Source: Chromera velia (taxonomy: Eukaryota > Sar > Chromeraceae). From it: DNA of 21,661 bases. This document shows, one piece after another, positions 1 through 9,223 of this stretch. The position numbers and the translations under genes were made by a program. Positions within the stretch are counted from its first letter, which is position 1. The number at the start of each line of letters is the position of its first letter. The notes under the pieces are model-generated. The model made no database searches. It was not told where the DNA came from and saw only the letters and a list, made by a program, of their open reading frames with translations. The stretch is from the NCBI GenBank assembly GCA_018398765.1, contig JAHBMJ010001959.1, positions 2,501 to 24,161 on the forward strand, given 5' to 3'.

Positions 1-133
1 CTTTTGCACTCTTCCTATAAGTCCCTCTCTCTTCTCTATCTCTCCCTCTCTTGTCCTTTCCGCCCTTCCCATTTGCCCTTTTCCTCTTCCCTTCCCTTCT
101 CTCCTTTCCTTTCCTTTTATTCTCGCCCGACCT

Positions 134-954
134 TTGCATCGGAGACTTCCTTGTCGGGGACCGTCACGGTCCCGTCGGCTCTCCACTGAAAGAACAGTGA
201 GAGGAGAGGGGAGGAGAAAGACAAAGAAGACAAGACAAGACACATGTAGCCTCACCCACCCAGCCACCCATCCCTCTGATGTTCTCTCCCTAACTCCATT
301 CTCTTTCCAGTTTCCCCGTTCGCCCAATTCATCATCATCTTTCTTCCCTTCCCCTGCAGGCTCGCCGTCTCGGATTCACGGAGCTCCAGACGGGGCCGTC
401 TCCTTTCCCCGCCAACAGAAAGGCCCTGAAAGCCGAGAGAAATGCAAAGAAGTATGAGGCAGCCAGAAAACGGTTCAGGGAGGACACGCGACGGCGGACA
501 GAGAGGAGACAACGCAAGGCTGCGATCAAGGCCGAGCTCCGATCCCGAGGGCTGATACCGGAAGGGACGGATCTGCTGACTTTTGAGGACAAGAGGTTAA
601 GAAAGATCCAGGGCAGAGTCAAAGAAAAGGTGTCTGCTGTCTGGAAGCGCTTCTTCGGAACGGCAGCCGTTGAAGGGTGGGTGTGTGCGTCAGTCGGTTT
701 CTTCTCTTGCTGCTCCTCCGACTGGCTAAACCGTTTCTGCTCCTCGTACTTGGTTGGGTTCTTTCGTTCTCTTCATCTGTCCCGGTTCGAGCCCTAACGT
801 CTCCCCCCCTCCTTGCATGCCTTGTTTCCGCATTTTTTGTCGCAAGAATGAGGTCTTAAATTTGCTTGGCTGTTGGGGTGTCTGCGCGACTGAGTATAGT
901 GAGTACCGTCAGAGCGCCTGGAGTAGTGGGGGTCTGTCTCTTCTTGCGCCTTCC

Positions 955-990
<36 letters not shown>

Positions 991-1910
991 GGGGGGAGGG
1001 TGAAGGAGAGATAGAGTAGAGGTCGTCAGCAGGCAGAGGAGTCTCTCTCCCCTCAGTTGGTGCTCGTTCTTCTGTACAGAGGCCCCCAGATAGAGGGCAG
1101 TTTGACGGCGCCGACATCAAAAACTCTCGAATGCCATGCGGAGATACGATTGAGAATGAAAGAGACGATTTCTCTCTTCTTCATTGTGCCTCCTTGACTC
1201 CCTGCAGTTTCGTTTCGATTCCATGGATAGATGGAAATCAGTTCATACCGGAAGAGATGAGGATCTCTCAACAGAGAGAAGGTCTGTGGCGGGCTGCGTG
1301 TCTGTCCTTCCTCTTCCTGTAGCTCTCGGAAGTTGCTGGAAAACGTCCTGGTTCTCTTCCATGAATCCTTTCTCAGAAAACACTGTCTGTGGTGAGAGTC
1401 GTGTCCTTCTCGTCCGTCGATCTATCCTGTTCGTGTGTCTGTTCGTTCGTTTGACTGCCTGCCTGCCCACATCTCTCTCTCCCTCGCTTCCTCCCTTTCT
1501 CTATCTCTGTGTCTCTGTCCGCCCGCCTGTCCGCCCGCCTGTCCGCCCGCCTGTCTGTCCGTCGGTATAGTACATCACTTTTCCTGCTCAGAAAAGAGCC
1601 CCATTGTCTACCTACCTCTCAGTCTGATCACAGAAAAGGGCTCAAGATCAGTAGGGAGAAATTTGACCGCGTTATCTATCCTCTTTCAACGTGCATTGAG
1701 TGTGCCGCAGGTGAAAATTATTATGATTGGGTACAGCGACTGATGAGGGAGGGGCCCGGTGCTCCTGTGGATGCAGACCCCCTGCTGTGCGGGGTTCCTT
1801 TGGCGGAGCTGGAGGGGGGCAGCAATCTGAGGGGGTCGATACAAAAGAAGAAAGAGCAAGTCCTTGCAGACTTGAAAAACAAAGCAGCGGGGCGGATAAA
1901 AGAATCCTAG
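134..1910 (+). CDS. Multi-exon gene, basic helical protein of unknown function
   Basis: I do not recognise this protein. A phase-consistent model is exons 134-196, 360-680, 1208-1281 and 1634-1910 (735 nt, 244 residues, stop TAG at 1908-1910). Donors are GTGAGA (197), GTGTGT (681) and GTCTGT (1282). Acceptors are CTGCAG (359), CTGCAG (1207) and CACAG (1633). Exon 360-680 encodes a strongly basic, probably helical stretch rich in Arg, Lys and Glu (KAERNAKKYEAARKRF, then RRRTERRQRK) and ends with KEKVSAVWKRFFG. The last exon includes REKFDRVIYPL and YYDWVQRLMREG and ends in a Lys-rich tail. Two alternatives remain open. Sequence from 1080 stays open in another frame through 1281, and 1326-1386 could be an extra exon after a good CCTGTAG acceptor. 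The start codon at 134 is only the first in-frame ATG, and the true 5' end may lie outside the window. I am fairly sure a gene is here, less sure of its internal exons. Confidence 0.5.
360..680 (+). other. Best-supported coding exon of the first plus-strand gene
   Basis: Of the three plus-strand frames after the CTGCAG acceptor at 354-359, only this one stays open past position 460, and it runs on into the following intron. Its composition changes sharply from the CT-rich flanks to codon-like, Arg/Lys/Glu-rich sequence. The donor is ambiguous. GT at 677 (GTGGGT) is the better match to a consensus, but GT at 681 (GTGTGT) keeps phase 0 with the exon at 1208. Confidence 0.65.
954..990. repeat. 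(CTGT)n microsatellite in an intron
   Basis: About nine uninterrupted CTGT units. The same tetranucleotide recurs at 20050-20087, and as its complement CAGA throughout the minus-strand gene. Confidence 0.95.
1519..1554. repeat. Three perfect 12 bp units, CCGCCCGCCTGT
   Basis: Three adjacent identical 12-mers, followed by CTGTCC, within the CT-rich intron of the first gene. Confidence 0.9.
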
Positions 1911-3000
1911 AAAGAAGAGGAGTTTGATTTGAATGTAGATTTGAATATAGGAACAGAACGTAGTTTTAAACTTTTATTATGAGTCAAGCTAGAAAGTATA
2001 GCTCATCATCATCATCATCATTGTTATTGATCATAATCATCAATCATAAGCCATATCGCTAGCCATATCGCTATCAGTTCTAGTATAAAACTAAACTTGC
2101 GGGGATTTTTTTTATTCAAATTAAAATTTACTGATTAATTGATTCGTTTCGGGCTTCAAGCCTGAGCCTAGCCGTCCTAGCGCTAAGCTTTTCATACAAC
2201 ATAACTCGGATATAATAGGATTTATGTTCCATAATTTTTGATTATGATGTATGAATAATGTCCCTACGGGACATGCCGTGGCCCCCAGGGGTGAGATATA
2301 GGGTGAGAGCACTGAGAGGTGCGTCCATGATCGTAGTACATGCATGCAACAGGTTCCCCTTCCTATATTAATATATAGTGCATGACAAAACCCTCAATCA
2401 TGGTTGTTGGCTGCACAAAAGCGTAGCCGCGGTATCTGTAAATGCCGTAGAGGGCCGGAGACGGCTGGACAGGCTTCAAGACCATTAAAAAGAAGAAATA
2501 AGAAGAGCTCTGCTATTAGATACATTTGCTAATAAGAAAATTAATTACGTACAAGGACTTCGCTAATACATCGTGTTAACATGAATAAATGTGAAAGAGA
2601 AAATAAAATTGTAACCGCAGCAATACATTACTGATAAATCTTTAACAACTTCTTTTTGCTTATATAAAAAAAAATCACAGTGCTCCCCACTTAAATCTAC
2701 TTACATTTTTATTTTTTATTTACGGAGTCAATATACAAGTCTTTTGCATACAGACACACATGTTTTTTTTATTTACTTTCATTTATATTTTAGCCATTCT
2801 AGAAGTAGCATAGTAGCATATGTAGTAGCCAAACATTATATACACCTTCTATTACTAATACTAGTATCAACTTGCTCTTTTAAATCATCTAGCTGTGACT
2901 GAGACTGTAAGCTAGTCTATAAAATGTTTGAACATAACGTTATACAAGTCCCAAACTATACGCTTGCTACGCTTGCTATATTATTAGTTGCTGTAGTTGA
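1911..3000. other. AT-rich intergenic sequence with no recognisable gene
   Basis: No open frame here has coding character. The base composition drops to AT-rich directly after the stop codon at 1910. Small structures are an (ATC)n tract near 2005-2022, a perfect tandem 12-mer AGCCATATCGCT at 2049-2072, a tandem 9-mer ACGCTTGCT around 2960-2977, and several TGCATGCA-type palindromes (for example near 2340). A 13-base string TGCCGTGGCCCCC near 2274 is the reverse complement of part of the 158 bp repeat at 5104-5419. The short 74-codon minus frame at 2121-2345 is probably chance. Confidence 0.6.
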
Positions 3001-3179
3001 TTGTGCTCACTTACTCACTCACCAACACACTTAGTCACTGACTTACTCAGTCTTACTAAGTCATTCTTGCTTTCCTCACTAATTCACTCACTCACTGTCT
3101 CACTTGCTCACTCACTTACTCCCTCATTTTCCCTGTCTCTCTTCGATTACTCACCCACATGCCCAAAGTTAACGGCTTC

Positions 3180-4660
3180 CATTAACACTCTCACATCCAC
3201 ACGCCCGAACGGCTTTTGTTCATACACTCGCTCTCTCTGTCTCTCTTCGTTTATTTCTATTTATCCACAGGCCCTAGCGGCTTGAAGTTCTGTTTACACA
3301 CTGAGTCTCATTCTTTCTTAGTGACAGGCTGTCTCTATTCATTCAAGTACTCACACGCCCATGCAAATATCTTCTGCTGACATGCTTGTGTGAGTCCTTG
3401 TCCCTCTTCATTCACCCATACGCCCAACCGGCTCCTGTTCACCTAGCCTGTTCACACCAGTTCAGACACTCGCTTTGCCTGTCTGTGTTCATGCACCCAC
3501 ATTGTCGTGACGCCCCAAACGGCTTCTGTTTACACATTCGCTCTCCATGTCTCTCTTCATTATTCTTCATTAATTCACTGCATGAGGCCCAAGCAGCTTC
3601 TGTTCACACACTCGCTCTCCTTGTATCTCCTTGTCTCTCTTCATTCACCCACACGCCCAAACGGCTTCTGTTCACACACTTACTCTCCCTGTCTCTCTTA
3701 ATTCATCAGCAGGCCCAAGCAGCTTCTGTTCACGCACTTGATATCTCTTCATTCATCCACAGGCCTAGCCATAGGCCCGAGCGGCTTTTGTTTAATAACA
3801 CACAATTGATCCCTCTTCATTCATCTACAGGCTAGTCCATGGGCCTAAACGACTCCTGTTCCTAGCTTCTGTTCATACACTCGTTCTTCTTATCTCTCTT
3901 TCTTTGCCCGCAAGCCCAACCGGCTTCTGTTCACACACTCGCTCTCCTTGTATCTCCTGATCTCTCTTCATTCACCTACACGCCCAAGCGGCTTCTGTTC
4001 ACACACTCTCCTTATATCTCCTTGTCTCCCTTCATTCACCCACACACCCAAACGGCTTCTGTTCATACACTTGCTCTCTTTGTATCTTTTTATCTCCCTT
4101 CATTCACCTACATGCCCAAACGGCTTCTGTTCACATACTCGTTCTCCCTGTTTCTCTTCACTCATCCATAGGCCCAAGCAGCTTCTGTATGTTTCTGTTT
4201 ACACACTTGATCTTTCTTCATTCATCCACAGGCCTAACCAGCAGCCCAAGCGGCTTTTCTTCAATGACACACAATTGATCTCTCTTCATTCATCCACGGG
4301 CCTAAGCGGCTTCTGTTCATACACTCGTTCTTCTTGTCTTGCCCGCATGCCCAAACGGCTTCTGTTCACAAACTCATACATACTCATAAACACGCTCGCT
4401 CTCTCCGTCACGCCCAAACGGCTTCTGTTCACAAACTCATATATACATACTCATAAACATGCTCGCTCTCTCCGTCTCTCTTCATTCATCCACCTGCAGG
4501 CCTAAGCGGATTCTGTTACTGCACACACTTCTTTTCCATACCTCTTTTTCTCCATGCACCCGCACGCCCAAACATTCACCCACATGCCCAAAGGGCTTCT
4601 GTTCACACACTTGCTTACCTAGCTTTATCCACAGGCCCAAACGGCTTCTGTTCATATCTC
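3180..4660. repeat. Degenerate minisatellite, roughly 57-75 bp units, about 20 copies
   Basis: Units share a core of GCCCAAACGGCTTCTGTTCA, then ACACTCGCTCTC, then TGTCTCTCTTCATTCA and CCACAG/CACGC. The core (or a close variant such as GCAGCTTCTGTT or GCGGCTTTTGTT) recurs near 3205, 3427, 3520, 3595, 3660, 3719, 3780, 3920, 3988, 4052, 4118, 4177, 4248, 4304, 4355, 4418, 4504, 4600 and 4640. Unit length varies because the CTCTC/TGTCTC middle expands and contracts. The plus-strand open frames across it (for example 3386-3835 and 3948-4505) only translate the repeat, with RLLFTHS-like units recurring, and change frame between units. I read them as non-coding. The array is pyrimidine-rich on the plus strand, unlike the AT-rich DNA on both sides. 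Confidence 0.85.
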
Positions 4661-4699
4661 TCCCTCTTGAGCTCACTAAGCGCTGGACCCATACGCGGT

Positions 4700-5103
4700 A
4701 AGCCTCTCCACAACATTTCAAAGCGAATACTACAGCATCCACAGCGACACACACTATATATAGACAGTATTTTGCATCCCAAATCCTCAAGTGGAGGTAG
4801 AAGGAAGTCGAGAAACCAGGTGCTGAAGAACGATAAGAGGGGCTAAGTAGAGAGAAAGAAGACGGGCAAAAAGTTTTTCCTCTTTGTCAAACGCACTCAG
4901 TCGTGGTGCGGCTCACTCCTGACTCTGTAAGGCGGCATGTCTTAACTTGCCACTGAGTTTTGTAGCATAGTCAAATAACAAAGCAATTCAGAAGAGCTTC
5001 ACTTAGACGGTGAGCTTTATCGCCTTCTTTGAAAACTATATAGATGATCGAATCTACGTACAATTCCCGTCCATGTGTGTTTTTGCATATGTACCGATAC
5101 ATC
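4700..5103. other. Intergenic sequence with no recognised gene
   Basis: This lies between the minisatellite and the 158 bp duplication. I see no coding signal, no tRNA-like boxes and no clear repeat. A short ACTATATATAGACAG string occurs near 4753, and the minus-strand frame at 4482-4790 mostly translates minisatellite units. Confidence 0.5.
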
Positions 5104-5419
5104 AAGGTTAGACGCATGTTCGCCATGCACACGCGCTGTACAGTTACCGGAAAGCGCAGGTCCCGAAAGGCAAATATAACCCGATTTATTGGTAATTCGA
5201 CTTTTTTTTTTCCATAGGTATGGCTAAGGGCCTTAACAGATACCATGGCCGGGGGCCACGGCAAGGTTAGACGCATGTTCGCCATGCATGCGCTGTACAG
5301 TTGCCGGAAAGCACGGGTCCCGAAAGGCAAATGTAACCCGATTTATTGGTAATTCGACTTTTTTTTTTCCATAGGTGCGGCTAAGGGCCTTAACAGATAC
5401 CATGGCCGGGGGCCACGGC
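5104..5419. repeat. Tandem duplication of a 157-159 bp unit
   Basis: Unit 1 is 5104-5262 and unit 2 is 5263-5419. Both start AAGGTTAGACGCATGTTCGC and end CCGGGGGCCACGGC. They differ by a 2 bp indel (CACACGCG versus CATGCG) and a handful of substitutions, so the duplication is recent. Each unit carries a T9-10 run followed by CCATAGGT; read on the minus strand this is ACCTATGG followed by A9-10. The GC-rich end forms a near-palindrome CCATGGCCGGGGGCCACGG. The minus-strand open frames at 4971-5330 and 5233-5421 are just two offsets of the same repeat, and I do not call them genes. A short non-autonomous element is possible, but no target-site duplication was found. Confidence 0.85.
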
Positions 5420-6224
5420 AATTAAAATGCTCAATTCGGCTGATGAGCTAGCTGGTGTACGAGCTAGCTGATAAGCTTCAAACATGCAGTTCAATCAACT
5501 TAGTAGTCAATCAATCATACACTGAATTAGTCAATTATAGGACTATAGTAGTAGTTACGGGGGCGACCTCTATAAGCCAGTCTCTAAGATAGAACGATAA
5601 CAGTGCTCTACCCTAGGCTCTATAGAGTACTACTAAATGACTTATCACTTACTGCTTATAATTGATTCAAATTAGATAACGACGGCGCGTCATAGCTAGC
5701 GTCATAGTCATAGTGAATTAACTATAACCGACTTTATAATCAAATTAATCTATAGCTTTAAAATTAAGTACCAGTTCAATGGTACGAATGTTATTCGGAA
5801 TGTGAGTACGTGCCAGCCTGAGTGTTGTAAGTGTAGTGTTAATATACAGTGTCGTAAAAATGTGTCTGAATATACAACTATATGCTTAAAACAAAAGATT
5901 GCAGGTCTTTAATTCTAGCTTTTTTTAAATGTGATTATATATTTAGGCCAAATTTCGTTTTCTTCATGTGATACAGACAGCGATGGAACAGGTCAAGTGA
6001 AGCATGCATTAATAATAGCAGGGTACATTCAGCTACACACTCAGACATCACTCAGAGCGTTGTCTCCATGATGACTGTCTGAAAGACTTGCCAATGAGAC
6101 ATCCAAAGATAATGGATCTATGCATGCCCGTCAACTTTTGAAGCCAAGTGCAAAATAACGTCATGAGAAATGCACGGATGCATGCGGCAACTCACAACAA
6201 AATTTGAGTGCATAATAGAGGCTT
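5420..6224. other. AT-rich intergenic sequence downstream of the GTPase gene
   Basis: No coding frame is seen. It contains a GAGCTAGCTG direct repeat (near 5445 and 5461) inside a locally palindromic AGCTAGCT-rich patch, CTCTATAAGCCA-type AT-rich DNA, and TGCATGC palindromes near 6003, 6120 and 6178. Any 3' UTR and polyadenylation signal of the minus-strand gene should lie just below 6225, but no clear signal could be picked out. Confidence 0.5.
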
Positions 6225-6443
6225 TTACGAGAGTGTACGTCGGAGTTTTGTCCTCAGGGCCTCAAATGAGTCTGTCACTCTCGTTCTCTCAACATTGAAG
6301 AGCGACACTCCGTTTTCATCTGTCTGCATGTCTTCCGATCGAAAGGAAGCAGGCGGAAAGCGCTCGAGAATATCTGGAAGGAAGCGCGACACGTCAGATC
6401 CCGTTCGATCGCAGTGAACATCTGCGTAGTAATCTGCTGCGAC
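6225..6443 (-). other. Probable last exon of the minus-strand gene
   Basis: The frame ending at TAA 6225-6227 encodes DRTGSDVSRFLPDILERF, then FRSEDMQTDENGVSLFNVER and a final FEALRTKLRRTLS, which has good protein character. Several acceptors are closely spaced: CAAG before 6443 (phase 0, matching exon 19) and CAG before 6436, 6433 and 6421 (all one common phase that does not match exon 19). The acceptor is therefore unresolved. A different gene cannot be excluded. Confidence 0.45.
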
Positions 6444-7212
6444 CTTGATTGCATCAATTCAAACTGCATTCGCACGCGCAGACTGCGGGGACAAGTAGCC
6501 ACCCATGCACTCACACAGTTAGTCGAAGTCCTCTCCTGGGTCCTCGTCGCGCTTCCCCCTGCGTCGCGCCCTCACCCCTCCCCTGTCTCGTCCGTCTGCA
6601 GAGGGGTCCGGAGATCTGCCGGGAGAGGGAGAGGCAGCGCTGTGGGAGAACTCCGACGCAGAGGGCCCCGCGGGCACAGGCTCAGCAGGCGCCCCCCCTC
6701 CTGCGAGAGCAGCAGGCCCACAGTGGAGCAGATACTCCTTGTTCAGCCTCCGCTGCTGCTTCTCGCAAGTCTTTACGAAAACCCGTCGCTCCTGGAGTCC
6801 CAAGAATTCCTGCCGAGAGAGGCACTCGAGGCTCCGAGTACAATACTGCGTAGGAGGGACCCGAAAGGAAGGAAGGAAACACAAGAATACATCGTCACAG
6901 GACTTTACGGAAGGAGTGAAGAGAAAATGCAGGGTGGAAGAGAGAGGGAGGCAGGGAAAGAAAGAGAAAGGGAGAAAGGGAGGCAGGGAAAGGACAGGAA
7001 GAGACAATCCAAAAAAGAGGAAAGAAATCATGAATGGACGCAGACATCGACAGGCACCCCGAAAGGCGAAAGTCCGTCTTCCAATCTTTTTGTGCACACA
7101 CATCCTTTTCTCTTTTGCTGACACATTGGTAGTATTGCACACCCACCCGTCTTCAGCAAAGCGGTAGAAACCACGATGAGTTTACACTTGCAATTGTCTT
7201 TCTTTCTTTCTT

Positions 7213-7286
<74 letters not shown>

Positions 7287-7309
7287 CGTGTGTGTGTCTC
7301 TGTGTGTAT

Positions 7310-7350
<41 letters not shown>

Positions 7351-9145
7351 CTGGTGTGAGTGCGGCAATGTGTTGAGTGCCTGTCCATTTGCGTGAACAC
7401 ACGCGCACATGTGTGTGCAAGAGAGGTTCCCGTCTCTCCTCTTTGCCCCTTCCCTTTCCCGTCTAGACTCCAACCAAATTCTGTGACCAGATCAACAGGT
7501 CCGCAGAATGTGAGGAAAGAAAACACAAAAAGCGAAAGAGCCCAAAGAAAAGACGAAAAAACTACAGCTCCAACGGCGCGCCCCGCCATTCTTGTCCTGC
7601 GAGTCTGAGGTTTCCTTCACGCATTGACTGTCTCTGTTTGGATATGTCTCATGCAGTAATTCTCTGTTCTCTTTCTCTCTTTTTCATTCGATGGGACCTC
7701 TCCTTCGCAACCCTCTGCAGTCATGCAAGAGTGGATGGATGGCATTGCGCGTCTGAAGGATGACGGATGGGACAGACACGTGCAGGACTGACTGCTTCAT
7801 TCATTCATTCATTGTCACACGATCGACTCTATCTTCCTTCCTTCCAGATGCATGCGTTTCCTTCCACAGTTCCTGAATGTCTTCTTCTTCTTCACAGCAG
7901 CACGGACCGACCGACTGAAGGAGCGCCAGAGCCAAAACCACCAGGAGAGCGCCTCCCAAAAGGTGGAGGTGGAAAGGCACTGCACGAAGAGGGAAGGGAC
8001 GCAGTCGCAGATCGTTGGAGGTCAAGAAGCATTTCGAAGACGGCAGGGTCTTCCTTTTGCTCTGTCTAGACAGATGGACGTTCAAACTGCAAAATGTGCT
8101 TTTCTCAACGATTGACAGATGGACAGCCCCTCTCCTTGCCCTTTTCCCTCCATTTCCGTCACTCTTTTGAAGATCAGAAGAAGCACCGGGCCATACTTGG
8201 ATCGGAAGCAACAGCCCGAAAGAAACGAGGGCATGAAAAAAGGTACCAATGAGCGAAAGGATACGAATGATGAGAAAAAACGCGCAAAGTATACCCGACA
8301 GAAAGAAAAAAAAAAGCGAGAAAGAAAAGACACACACGTAGAAACGGAGAAAGAAGCTGAAAGACAAAAAAAACACAAAAGGAGGACGACAGAAGCGAAG
8401 AAACAAGGACGAAAACTGAAATGACCCTTTTCCCTGCATGCAGCAGCGATTGCGAGCAGAGGGACGACTTCCTCCATCTGCTCCGTCAGGTCGACCACTG
8501 AGCTGCAGATTGGGAAGAAAGCAGTCTTACTCTCTCATGTTTAGATTATTTGGATCATTGCTGATCGAAGTTGTAGACTCAAACTCTCCCTCAAGGTCTT
8601 TCTTTTCTTTTCTTGCATCACAAATGCAAACACATGACAGCTTCTCGTCATCCACTCCTATGAAGAATTTACCATGGTGGGTGCATATTCATACATCGTC
8701 TCCATGCATCCGTTCAAAACCTTTGAATGAGCACACAGCCGATCCGTCCAAATTCAATCATCAACAAACTTTCAAGCGTCTTTCAAGCGCCTCTCTTCCC
8801 TTTTCCCTCTTTCCTTTGACTTCAAGACAAAGAAACACTCCGAGAAGTAAATCCACGCATTCACCCCCCTCTGCACTCACTCTCTCCAGCTCTCCAGCCA
8901 CGCCTGTTGTTGGACCTTTCCACTTCCACCCGACGAGGCCCCCCCGCCCCCTCCAGCAGTCCCGCTCGACGTACCGGGACCCACGTTCTTCTCTAAAGAC
9001 GACACGCTCAAAGCCACCGACGCAAAACCAAGAAAGCCGAAGATCACAGAAAGAGCAAAGACACCCAGCCAAAGACGTAGGACTGCACCAGTCAGGAAAA
9101 GAATGGAAAAATGATACAAAGGAAAGAGCGACACACGCACACACA

Positions 9146-9223
<78 letters not shown>

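Noticed and set aside
780-797. GGTTCGAGCCC, resembling a tRNA B box
   Set aside because: The flanks cannot form a T stem (CCCGG versus CCTAA), and no A box or acceptor stem is present at the right distance.
3386-4505. Plus-strand open frames up to 185 codons over the minisatellite, with recurring RLLFTHSLSL-like units, looking like a repeat protein
   Set aside because: They are translations of degenerate minisatellite units and switch frame between units. There is no start context, no splice structure and no conserved codon pattern.
4971-5421. Minus-strand frames MPWPPAMVSVKALS..., seen twice
   Set aside because: The two frames come from the tandem 158 bp duplication and shift against each other through the 2 bp indel, so coding constraint is not supported.
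7643-7714. Possible extra exon after CTGCAG (RVAKERSHRMKKRERE, ending in TGA)
   Set aside because: Phase 0 fits exon 18, but it would end the protein and exclude the better-looking exons 6576-6845 and 6225-6443. It is kept only as a possible alternative end.
8082-8425. Hydrophobic minus-strand stretch LSGILCAFFLIIRILSLIGT, suggesting another membrane helix
   Set aside because: It falls in a pyrimidine-rich intron with no good acceptor, and exons 17 and 18 join in phase without it. Pyrimidine-rich DNA gives hydrophobic translations by chance.
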